Shown here: piece after piece, positions 10,449 to 20,009 of the stretch | How positions within the stretch are numbered: the stretch's first letter is position 1 | How the letters are laid out: every line of letters begins with the position of its first letter | Assembly (NCBI GenBank): GCA_001939145.1 | Contig: LSRX01000675.1 | Location: 36,304 to 100,303, forward strand | Direction of reading: 5' to 3' | Source: Symbiodinium microadriaticum | Taxonomy: Eukaryota; Sar; Dinophyceae; Suessiales; Symbiodiniaceae | DNA length: 64,000 nt | The notes under the pieces: model-generated | What the model was told of the DNA's origin: nothing | The model's input: the letters and a program-made list of their open reading frames with translations, nothing else | Databases searched by the model: none | Translations under genes and position numbers: made by a program

Positions 10449-12617
10449 TTGGGCACAACTGTTCAACTTTTATATTGCATTCATAAGTTTCGCAGTATTA
10501 AATGCCACTTGGATTCAATGCAAGGCATGTATTGTTTTTGTTCGTCTTGTTCCGCGGTAGAACCTGGTAGGGCCGGGTCGATAAGAGTCAGACTAAAGTT
10601 GAGTAAAGCTTTTGCCAGTTCCAGCCGTTGTCGCCTTCATGGTGCAAAAAAACGACGAAAAACATCATCACCTCGCCTCTACCTCACGCTCAACTGCCCG
10701 TCGTTGCATGACATCAGTGAGCATGTTTTGCGTGATACCCCCGTTGGCTATGCTCGTCGTTGGGTTGCGCCTGGTGCGGAGGAACTGCGTCGTGTTGCTC
10801 TTGGTATGCGCGGTGCTTGTGGTGGTGATGGTTGGAGTGGTGATGAGTTGAGTTGCCTTCCTGCTGGAGTTTGGGATCTGTTTGCGACACTCAGTGAACG
10901 TTGGCTTCAGAGTGGTTGCTTGCCGGAACCGTTGCTTCATGCGCGTACCGTGTATTTGGTCAAGGAGCACAAGGTGAAGGACAATTGCTTGAGGGCAGAT
11001 CATGCGAGACCCATTACGGTCCTCAGTGGCTTTTGGCGTTGCTTTGCCAGTGCCTGGCTTGAGATGCCACAGACGGAGGAGTGGATCCGCTCCTTCCTCC
11101 ACCCTTCGGTGGTGTATGGCAAAGGCGGTGACGCGCAGGTTGCTGCTGGCCTTGTTCTTCAGTCGTTTGCCGAAGATGGCTTTTGTGCGTCGTTGGATTA
11201 TACCAAGTGTTTCGACACCTTGAGGCCGGAAGTGTCTACTGCGGCCCTTGAGAAGCATGGCTTTGATAGTCGTATGACGAAGCTGTGTGGCTTGCTGTGG
11301 AGTCGGCATGTGAGATGGCAGTCTTGGGATGGGCATGTCGATGCGTCTCCGATGCGTGCGCGTCTTGCTATTCCTCAGGGTGATCCGTTTGGACCCTTAA
11401 TCTGCGCCGTTTGGTTGAGTGCGGGTGCGCGTTTTCTTGATAGAACCCTGCCCGTTGATGTTGCGGGCGATGGTGTTTCGTCGATCTTTATGGATGACAG
11501 AACCTTCACCGCCACGTCGCCGCAAGTCCTGAGGCTTAAATATGATGCTTGGAGCTTGTGGTCGGGGCATGCGGGCTTGCTTGAGTCTGGTGATAAGGCT
11601 CAGTTCACTGGCCGCAAGGCTGCCCACCAAAAGGCTCTTCTCCCTTTCTTTGACCAAGACACGCTGCGCGCCAACATTCTGTTTCTAGGCGTGGTGAGTA
11701 GGGGTAAACCCCGCTCTAACCATGAAAAAGAGGCTGAAAGAGTGGCGACCGCTGTTGAGCGTCTCCTGGTGTTGGGCTCTTTGCGCTTGGGCACGGAGGT
11801 TGTTGGCAGATATGCTAACATGTTTGCTTTAAGTGTGGTTTCATATGGTTGGATTGCTCGGCTGCCTACTTGGCAGGTTAGCAACAAAATCTGGTCTGCT
11901 GTCAAGCGGGCTCAAAATGTTGCCTGGATGAGCAACAAGTGGTTGCGTGCGGTTGTCCTTGGTGGTAACTCCCATGTTGATGTCCGCAGCGCTTGCAATC
12001 TTTTTCGCATCTTGTGGCATTTGCGCCGTCAAGGCAATTGTCAGTGGAAGGACGTTGCTTATAGCCCCTTGTGGACTCTTCGCAAGTGGCTTAAAGAGCG
12101 TGGCTGGAGTGAAAATGCTCCTTGGTGTTGGGGTAGGCAGGGCATCCGCCTTTCCTTAAGAGCCAATGCTCAGCTTGATGTGCAACTGCATATGTTGCGT
12201 AGTGGTTGGCGCGAGTATTGTTGGAATCGCTTTGTGTCGAAGTCTGGAAGGCATGAAGTTGTCGACCTTGGACTTGCGAATGTTGAGGATGTCCGTCGGT
12301 GTGATTTTAAACGCCTTCGAGAGCTTATGAAAAACCCGGCTTGTCGGACCGTTTGCCTTGGTGCCACCGTCAGTCCTGCTTGGTTTCGTGAGAGGCATGT
12401 TTTCAGTGACCGTTGTCTTTGGTGTGATGCCTTGGGTACTTGGCGTCATCTGTGTTGGGATTGCAAAGCGAGCCCTTTGAAGAGTGTTCGTCCTGCGATT
12501 CCACGTTGCCCCCTCCTTTTGCGTTTAGGATGGGGGTCCAAGAAGGAGTCGGACAGCGTCCTGCCCTATCTTGCCCAGGTACAGACGTATCTGTGGCGAA
12601 GTAGGTGGGACGGATAG
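10449..12617 (+). mobile_element. Non-LTR retrotransposon reverse transcriptase, copy 1 (5'-truncated)
   Basis: An uninterrupted 722-codon frame encodes a reverse transcriptase. Fingers: RPITVLSGFWR (about 11010). Motif A: LDYTKCFD (about 11195). Motif B: IPQGDPFGPLI (about 11370). Motif C: FMDDRTF (about 11490), holding the catalytic Asp pair. The C-terminus has a zinc-knuckle-like CLWCD..H..C (about 12415-12460). This enzyme copies element RNA at a nicked target. The upstream GGDGWSGDELSCLP segment is the linker usually found between endonuclease and RT in such elements. No endonuclease domain precedes it, so the copy is probably 5'-truncated and the first ~60 codons may be host sequence. 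No ATG start is assigned. The RT core has no stops, so it is a young insertion. Confidence 0.9.
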
Positions 12618-12656
12618 TTTGGTTGTCATGGTTGCACCACGTTGGTTGTTTCGCTT
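12618..12656 (+). mobile_element. Start of 3' untranslated tail of retrotransposon copy 1
   Basis: TTGGTTGTCATGG and TTGGTTGTTT resemble the first bases after the stop in copy 2 (TTGGTTGACTTGG..TTGGTTGTC), so the same 3' tail begins here and runs into the gap. Confidence 0.6.
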
Positions 12657-13177
12657 NNNNNNNNNNNNNNNNNNNNNNNNNNNNNNNNNNNNNNNNNNNN
12701 NNNNNNNNNNNNNNNNNNNNNNNNNNNNNNNNNNNNNNNNNNNNNNNNNNNNNNNNNNNNNNNNNNNNNNNNNNNNNNNNNNNNNNNNNNNNNNNNNNNN
12801 NNNNNNNNNNNNNNNNNNNNNNNNNNNNNNNNNNNNNNNNNNNNNNNNNNNNNNNNNNNNNNNNNNNNNNNNNNNNNNNNNNNNNNNNNNNNNNNNNNNN
12901 NNNNNNNNNNNNNNNNNNNNNNNNNNNNNNNNNNNNNNNNNNNNNNNNNNNNNNNNNNNNNNNNNNNNNNNNNNNNNNNNNNNNNNNNNNNNNNNNNNNN
13001 NNNNNNNNNNNNNNNNNNNNNNNNNNNNNNNNNNNNNNNNNNNNNNNNNNNNNNNNNNNNNNNNNNNNNNNNNNNNNNNNNNNNNNNNNNNNNNNNNNNN
13101 NNNNNNNNNNNNNNNNNNNNNNNNNNNNNNNNNNNNNNNNNNNNNNNNNNNNNNNNNNNNNNNNNNNNNNNNNNNNN
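12657..13177. other. Assembly gap (521 N)
   Basis: Run of N. It hides the rest of copy 1's 3' tail and the 5' part of copy 2. Any frame drawn across it is meaningless. Confidence 0.99.
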
Positions 13178-14872
13178 CCTGAACCTTTGTTGCACGCGCG
13201 TACCGTTTATTTGGTTAAAGAGCACAAGCTGAAAGGCCACTGTTTACGTGCCGATCACGCTCGTCCCATTACGGTGTTAAGCGCTTTTTGGCGTTGCTTT
13301 TCTAGTGCCTGGTTGAAACAGCCTCAGACCGAAGATTGGGTTCGTTCCGTTTTGCATTCGTCGATCGTTTACGGCAAGGGTGGGGACCCTCAGGTGGCGG
13401 CCGCTGCCGTCTTACAGAGCTTTGCGGAGTGCGGCTTTTGTGCCTCTCTCGACTATACAAAGTGCTTCGATCTGTTAAGACCTGAAGTTTCCACTGCGTT
13501 GCTCGAGAGGCTTGGTTTTGATGCTCGCATGAGTACATTGTGTGGTTGCTTGTGGAGTCGTCATGTGAGATGGCAGTCTTGGAACGGTCACGTTGACGTT
13601 GCTCCGCTGCGTGCTCCTTTGGCGTTACCTCAAGGTGATCCTTTTGGGCCGTTGATTTGTGCCGTTTGGTTGAGCGCGGGTGCGCGTTTTCTTGAAAGAA
13701 CATTACCTGGCAATGTCACTGGCAGTGGTGTCATGTCCGTTTTTATGGATGATCGCACATTCACTGCTGGCGAGCCGGGGTTCTTGCGTGCCAAGTACGA
13801 TGCTTGGACTGCCTGGTCGCGTTGTGCCGGTTTGGTTGAGTCGGGAGACAAAGCTCAGTTTGCTGGTGCTAGGGCTCGGCAGCAGAGAGCCCTTCGCCCT
13901 TATCTTGATGATGATGACACTTTGCGCTCCAATGTTCTTTTTCTTGGGGTTGTGAGTCGAGGTAAACCTCGCTCCAATCATGACAAAGAAACTGAGAGGA
14001 TTACTGTTGCTCTTGAGCGTCTTCGGATTCTTGGTTCTTTGCGCTTGAGCACTGAAGTCATGGGCAGGTATGCTAACATGTTCTGTCTTAGTGCTGTGTC
14101 GTACGGTTGGATTGCTCGCCTCCCTACGTGGGGTGTCAGCAACAAGCTTTGGGCGGCCGTTAAGCGGGCGCAAAAAGTTGCATGGATGATCAACAAGTGG
14201 TTGCGCGCCGTTGTCCTTGGGGGTAACAGTCATGTTGACGTGCGCAGTGCTTGTGGCTTGTTTCGTGTTCTTTATCAGCTTCGTCGCAAAGGCAGCTGTG
14301 TTTGGAATGATCTGTCGTATACCCCGTTGTGGACTTTACGAAAGTGGTTAAAAGAGCGTGGTTGGATTGAAGTTGCTCCCTGGTCTTGGGAAAGGCAGGG
14401 GCTGCGCCTTTGTCTCCGGGCTAATGCCCAATTGCAGAGGCAGCTTCATAACCTTCGCTCTGGTTGGCGGGAGTACTGTTGGAGTCGTTTTATGTCGTCT
14501 GGTCGGCATGAGGCTGTGGATGTTGGAAACGTTGACATTCAGGTTTTTCGTCGTTGTGATTTTGAGCATATGCGTCGGTTGATGAAAAACCCTGCTTGCA
14601 GGTCCGTCGCCCTGGGCGCCACCGTGAGCCCTGCCTGGTTTCAGACGACGCGTGTGTTCAGCGACCGTTGTTTGTGGTGCGATGCATTGGGCACTTGGCA
14701 TCATTTATGTTGGGAGTGCAGTGAGAGCCCGTTGCGGGATGCTCGGCCTCAGACCCCGCGCTGCAACCTTCTTCGGCGTTGGGGCTGGGGGACCAAGAGC
14801 GAGACTGGTTTGATTCTCCCCTACCTTGCACAGGTCCAAGAACTCCTGTGGCGAAGTAGATGGAGATCTTAG
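13178..14872 (+). mobile_element. Non-LTR retrotransposon reverse transcriptase, copy 2 (5' end in gap)
   Basis: The open frame starts mid-protein (PEPLLHARTVYLVKEHK, as in copy 1) and ends at TAG 14870-14872. It repeats every motif of copy 1: RPITVLSAFWR, LDYTKCFD (about 13455), LPQGDPFGPLI (about 13630), FMDDRTF (about 13745) and the C-terminal CLWCD..H..C knuckle (about 14670-14720). The nucleotide sequences differ often at third positions, so the two copies are separate family members inserted head to tail, not a recent tandem duplication. The frame is intact over ~564 codons, which implies recent selection for function. Confidence 0.92.
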
Positions 14873-15240
14873 CTTGGTTGACTTGGCCGTGCTTGCTTGG
14901 TTGTCTTTTTGATGCTCCTTTCTTGCCACCCAGGCTCCTCCGTGTTTGGGTGCGTGAGTAGGAGTTTTCTTGCACATGTCGTTTGAGGCTCTTTTTCTCT
15001 TTCACCCAGGCTCTGTCGTGCCTGGCTGTGTTTGAGTCTAGGCCTCTGTCGGTCGCTTCTTGCTTGGTGAAAGATTTAGGATGGTTGTGCACATGAGTTA
15101 TCAAGTGTTGCCACTAGCTTCGTGCGGTTGGCTGCACTTCTGCTCTCATGTCATATGGTTGCCCCTCCTTTTGAAACGAGGGTTTATGAGGTGTCCTGTC
15201 CATTTGGGGGCTGCTGGCACCGGAACAAAGTTAGTTAGTT
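14873..15240 (+). mobile_element. 3' untranslated tail of retrotransposon copy 2
   Basis: T/G-rich, gene-free sequence follows the RT stop. It has two related blocks (CCACCCAGGCTCCT.CGTG near 14928 and TCACCCAGGCTCTG.CGTG near 15002). It ends with TTAGTTAGTTAAAA at 15231-15244, which looks like the short tandem tail common at LINE 3' ends. The element end is inferred from its position directly before the next exon. Confidence 0.5.
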
Positions 15241-15248
15241 AAAATCAG

Positions 15249-15650
15249 GTGATGACCGGCGTATTTTGCAACTCAGCCATAAAGGCTGCCGAGCGTGACC
15301 ACGAGATGGTCATCCATTCGCTATTGCAGAGCCGGAAAGAATTCAAAGACTTGGTGTCGAATCTTTTCCAAAAGATAGACGACCTGGGTCTTGGGATGAT
15401 CACAATTTCTGAGTTCGAGCGGCATTTCAACGACGATTCGGTGCGGGCCTTCTTTGAGTCGCTGGAAATGGGGGCTGTCGACGCGTGGACGTTGTTCGCA
15501 AGCTTGGATGCCGACGGCGACAATGTCATCAGCTTAAACGATTTTACCGAGCGATGCATTCAGCTTCATGGTCCTGCAAGATCAGTCGATCTGTATGCGT
15601 TGACACAGCAGAACGCCACTTGGTTTTATGTTAGACATGTGCTCTTGTAG
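15249..15650 (+). CDS. C-terminal exon of a voltage-gated cation channel (S6 end plus EF-hands)
   Basis: The exon follows an acceptor (AAATCAG) and opens with VMTGVFCNSAI, the typical end of pore helix S6 in dinoflagellate Na+/Ca2+/K+-type channels. A cytoplasmic helix rich in RDHE and RKEF follows. Then come an imperfect EF-hand (about residues 43-56) and a canonical one, DADGDNVISLND (about residues 87-98), with Asp at loop positions 1, 3, 5 and 12. The tail CIQLHGPARSVDLYAL also fits this family. Such channels pass cations across the plasma membrane and sense Ca2+ through the EF-hands. Upstream transmembrane exons are not visible; retrotransposon sequence sits directly against the acceptor. 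The 3' end is uncertain: the frame stops at 15650, but a GC donor after TQQN (about 15612) is possible. It may be a stranded gene fragment. Confidence 0.65.
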   Translation: MMTGVFCNSAIKAAERDHEMVIHSLLQSRKEFKDLVSNLFQKIDDLGLGMITISEFERHFNDDSVRAFFESLEMGAVDAWTLFASLDADGDNVISLNDFTERCIQLHGPARSVDLYALTQQNATWFYVRHVLL

Positions 15651-16994
15651 GTTGACACTATTATGCACGACTTGGTATAATCTGATGTTACCTGACGTCC
15701 CTTCCAAAACTATCGGTCTATGAAGAAAGTCGGAAACAGTGATCGTGCCAATGTACAATCACATCTTGCCAGATTTGCTACAACGACTTGTTCCTTTCGA
15801 GGTCAAGCTTCGACAGCAGCTGCAAGCTATTGAATCTTGGGACGGCTTACCGCTTTGTTGTTGGCTGTTGGTTGATTGTGTTTGAAACTGCATTTGCGAT
15901 TGTCGCTGTGCACGGCATAGCCCCGTAATGCTGATTTGTGCAGATGATTGTTTCCGTAAACTTGGGGGCAGACGTTCTCCGACTTGCAGCACCGCCGCCC
16001 AACTCGTCCGTTTTTGCGAAACTGACAGTTTGATTCGAATCGTATTCAGGAAGACCTCCAGCTTCAACTTGATGATTACGTCCGTGCGCGGTCTCGATTG
16101 CGCGAGGGATTGGTGGGTTCATCAAAGGAGGAGATCACTGTCCAATACAGCTTCCGAACTGTTAGGTAACTTGACATGGCCACGGCACAACATCAGGAGA
16201 TGCAGGCGGCGGTGTCGGACTTTCGAGATGCAGATGGGACACATTGTCGAGTATGACGCCATTGCGGAGGTCTTTCGATGCATCTAACAGGGTTTCTGAT
16301 GCATCCGCCCGTGCGTCCGTGTATAGCGTCAGCTCCCAGGCCTATGCGAGGTTTAACTGGAGTTTTTCAACGGAGCCTGTGCCAGGTCTCAGATCTCTTA
16401 GCAACAGTCCTGGTAATCTTAAGCGAACTACATGCGAAGGTTACCTCCGCGCTGCCATGACACAGCCTGGGTTCTCTTTTCTGAATGCAGCGGCCTACCA
16501 TTACACTGACGATTCAAAAACTTGTTGCTAATGACAGTGGTGGTTCATAATCGCCACGCTGTGCCAAGCCAGCTGATGCCGATTTCATGCTTTAGTCGTG
16601 TCGTGTTGTCAAGGTGCAGCATCATTGAACTTCGGATAGCACGTGTTGAATCTGTCGGCATCGAGCACCTCCATGCAGTCGAAGACTTCGCCATTTCGTG
16701 TCAACCCTTCGGAAAATGCTCTGACGTGGCTGCAGAGCAGCCCCGCAGGCAATCTCAGAAGTACCTGCCAAGCAGAGTGCTGTGTGGATTTGCTGGGGTT
16801 TATTTCTTGGTCTGCAGTTGCTTCGCAGCATGTTCACGTGTCTACTTCGCCTATGGCACGTGCAATTGTTAGCGTGTTGTGCGGACACAGATTTGCCCCC
16901 ACTTCTGCACATCTCCGAGAGGATTGTAAGTTCTATGCGCAGATGTTGTTCAAAAGCAGCCGCAATGAATGTCACAAGTTCAAGGCATGCCTGA

Positions 16995-17160
16995 TGCAGC
17001 TGTGCTGGTGCTGGTGGCGGTGGTGGTTACGGCGGCAGCGGTGGTGGTGCTGGTGGTTGGGCATGTTTTCTTACTTGTTGTGCTTCTGATGGTTGTGGTG
17101 GTGGCGACGGTGGTGTTGGTAGTGGCTCTGGAGGTGTCGGTGACTTGGGTTGTGTTGGTG
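16995..17160. repeat. GGT/TGG-rich low-complexity stretch
   Basis: Repeated GGTGGT and GTGCTGGTGG units make all three + frames long and biased: poly-Gly/Cys in one, poly-Val/Leu in another, poly-Trp in the third. That pattern is expected from the repeat itself, so no protein is called. Confidence 0.75.
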
Positions 17161-17849
17161 CATGCCTTAGTCAAAGCCTTAGTCGTTCTCGCTGCCGCCA
17201 ATGCATGCCAATGCCGGCATCGTCGCCGTGGTAGCAGACGTTTCAAGCAACAGCACTGAGGTACTTTCGCTTTGCTTCTGTCAATCTGGACTGACATGTT
17301 GAGCGCTGTTTCATCGGCCAGCTGGCAGGCTGCATTGGGTAGAGTCGTAGAGCCAACAAGATCAACAAGAGAATCTGCAGAATCCCATGTTTTCAGGCAG
17401 CTCCACATGTAACTGTCATCATAAGAACATTCCTTTGCGAATCCAGTCTATCTCTTGCGTGCCTGACGGAGTCATGATGGTGCTGGCATTGGAGGCTGTG
17501 CGGCAGGCGCCGCTTTTTCCTTTTGCTCTGTCTGACTGCCATCTGTGCACACACAACATATTCTGACGACAGACCGCCAGGGCTCATACCTGCTACCGGT
17601 GCAACCACCAGACAGCATTTCACGGCTTGTTGGGCATCCCCAGGCAGCCACACCGCAATAACTCTAGGCTTTGCCGCATGGTTTGGAGGGAAAGCAAGTC
17701 AGTCCGCAAGAAAGAAAACGCAGCCGTAAAGGCAGTGCAGGGGGGAGAAGGCAGCTGATCCAGACAATACAGCAAGACAGGCTAAATGCATGACAAGCCA
17801 CCTGCACTCGATCCTTTGAACAACACCAGCATTTTGCACTCGTAGCATG

Positions 17850-18075
17850 TATGGCAGTAGTAACGGCAGTGGCAGCTGTAGGATGTAGTGGGAGTGGTCA
17901 CAGCAGTAGCAGGGGAACTGTGTAGTAATAGCACTAGTACTGGTGGTGGCCAGAAATAGAGTCATAGTCATAATCATAGTCATGATCATAGTCATGGCAG
18001 TAGTAGTGGTACTAGCAATAGTACAGAAAGGTCCAATAGTAACAGTAGTAGTAATGGTTGGAACAGTGTTAGCAA
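17850..18075. repeat. AGT / AGTCAT-rich imperfect microsatellite
   Basis: Imperfect GTAGTA, CAGTAG and ATAGTCATAGTC units run through the segment. No gene is supported. Confidence 0.7.
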
Positions 18076-19011
18076 CAGCGGGTCACACCCCCATGATCCA
18101 TACTTGCCGACTGTTTTGCCACTATGTTCGGTCTTTGTCTGTTCTCCTAGTTATAGAAACAATCGATGTTTACTGTGGTTTGCCTACTTCACCTGCACTT
18201 GCCACTGCTTGTTTTACTTGTTTGAAATCCGCCCGAGCACCAAAACGGATTCGGTTTTCTTCTCTGTGTTGCGTGAGCCTCTCTCAACTAAAGAAGACAT
18301 CAGAGAGCTCCTCCGCTTCTGGATTTGGATAATCAGTGTTGTCTTCTCATCCCTATCAATGGCCAGAAACTGCAGAGTTCGTGCCGTACATTCTGCCAAT
18401 GACTACGTCTAAACCGGTTTGTTCTTTCGTACCCCTGTAAGAGATATGAAAGCATGCCCGTATCTCTGTATGTTGCGCCATTTTAAACTTCAAGTTCGTC
18501 GAAATTCTTTGCGTTATAATACATCTTGTTTAGAAATGGCTGCTTATCTCGCCATACCATGTCATACCATAAGATAAGTGAGTTTTTTCGGTGATCAACA
18601 AACATAGCAAGGTTACTTTGCACTTATGGGCAGCAAGAATAGGAGGACCTGTTTTTATCGTTCGACAAAAATTGCAGAAAAAGCTTTTGCTTCTCATAAG
18701 AGATGTGAGTCTCCAGGTCTATTGTTGCTTCAAGTGCAACAAAAGCCAAAACGCAGCGCAAAAACGAACCAGTTCTAATTCTAAAAACAACACAAGCACG
18801 AATATATCGAAGAAGAACAAAAAGTCTGACCATCATTGTTTCTTCGGAAACCCGGAGGCTTCAAGAATAAGCAATAGAACTCTGCAGCATGTATTGTAAT
18901 TTGGCGTGGGTCAGTCGCATCTGGTATAGTCATCCAAGAATCAAAGTTCATCAAAGTTCGCAAAGAGTGACATTGTCACCGGTGAGGCACCGCACACATT
19001 ACTCCATTTTT

Positions 19012-19356
19012 TGATCAAGACAGCACAGCTGTAAAGCCTCGAACAGCTTCTACGGCAATGGCTGCTCGCTGCCAGCCAAAAATCTAAAATCAGCTGTAGA
19101 TGAAGAAGAACGGACGGAGCCAGCTTGTCCATCTAGAGCAAAGCCCATGAAGAGACCTGCACCTGCACCAGCAGCACCAGCTGCTGCTGCTGCTGCTGCT
19201 GCTGCCGCTGCTGCTGCTGCTGCTGCTGCCGCTGCTGCTTTGCAAAAAAAGTTCGATTCCAAGAATGATGTTCCTCGACGTCCCGGCATTGATCCTTGCC
19301 ACGAAAGTCCACAACGAAAAAGAGGCAGACGAGCAACTTTGAAAGAACGTCTTTGA
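19012..19356 (+). other. Open frame with a 20-plus alanine tract, uncertain exon
   Basis: A frame open from 19012 reads AVDEEERTEPACPSRAKP, then MKRPAPAPAAP, then about 21 alanines from a GCT/GCC microsatellite (19180-19240). The tail is basic and ends RKRGRRATLKERL before TGA. The GCC interruptions in the GCT run are consistent with some constraint on the alanines, but the tract may simply be a microsatellite; the opposite strand reads poly-Gln. No family recognised. Confidence 0.25.
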
Positions 19357-19369
19357 CACAGCGTTTCTC

Positions 19370-19540
19370 GCTGGATTGTATCTTGACTTCTTGTTCCAAG
19401 GAATTGCTTGAAATCCAAGGAGTTGCTAGACTTCTTCTAGACCAAATTGGCCCTGGGTTGGAAGCTTCCCCTGTGCGAACAGCCCGGCGCGGATCCCATG
19501 CCAACTCGATCATAGTACAGCTGCAGAGAAGCAAAACCAA
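19370..19540 (-). mobile_element. Fragment of a dinoflagellate retroelement ORF with RTGEASNPGP motif
   Basis: On the minus strand, around 19450-19500, the frame reads AWDPRRAVRTGEASNPGP. A GEASNPGP block is, to my knowledge, a recurring sequence near the start of endonuclease-RT polyproteins of dinoflagellate non-LTR elements. The frame decays soon after and runs into the alanine/glutamine microsatellite. It is therefore a fragment in opposite orientation to its surroundings. Confidence 0.4.
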
Positions 19541-20009
19541 GTGGCTGTCCCCCAGGCCTGGCTTAGGCGCACGCCCGTTAAAGGCAGGCTCGTCCGTCTC
19601 AAAGGTCTATGTCCCTCTTACTTGCGACTCCTTTTCGGGAGTCTCAAGTTGGTGCGCTTTAACGCTTGGAGATGCGAAGCCTTAGGTTGGAGCGCCGTGG
19701 CCTTTGAGAGCTTAGAAGGGTCGAGTTCCGAAGATGATAGCCCTAACCGTCTGATTGCCAGTTCTCTGTCACGTCTAGCGGCTCCAGCAGCACTTTTCAG
19801 GAAGTGGGCAGCCTCACTAAGGACTGTGCTCAGGACAGGTTCCATACCCTTTCGTTGGCGTCAAGGACACCTGCATGGAAGAGACAGTTGTGCTTTGAGC
19901 CTAGCCAACAGGACGCCCTTTCAAGGTAAAGATATGCCTCCTCAATCCTCCTCGTGTTCGTCTTCCGCGATGCACCAGCAAAACCTGAAAGCATCTGAAA
20001 GCCCTTGAT

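Larger units (their letters stand above)
15651..18950. other. Mostly unassigned region with a few exon-like pieces
   Basis: No complete gene is recognised. On the + strand a short frame at 16175-16240 starts with ATG (MATAQHQEMQAAVSDFRDAD). A serine-rich stretch near 16256-16350 (SFDASNRVSDASARASVYSV) has coding-like composition. EEITVQYSFRTV near 16129-16164 lies between an AG and a GT. These may be exons of the channel gene or of another gene; I cannot connect them. Confidence 0.25.

Noticed and set aside
12605-13240. Frames spanning the N run
   Set aside because: Unknown bases cannot support a reading frame.
16969-17259. Val/Leu-rich, Gly/Cys-rich or Trp-rich small protein
   Set aside because: All three + frames are biased by the same GGT/TGG repeat; no start, no homology.
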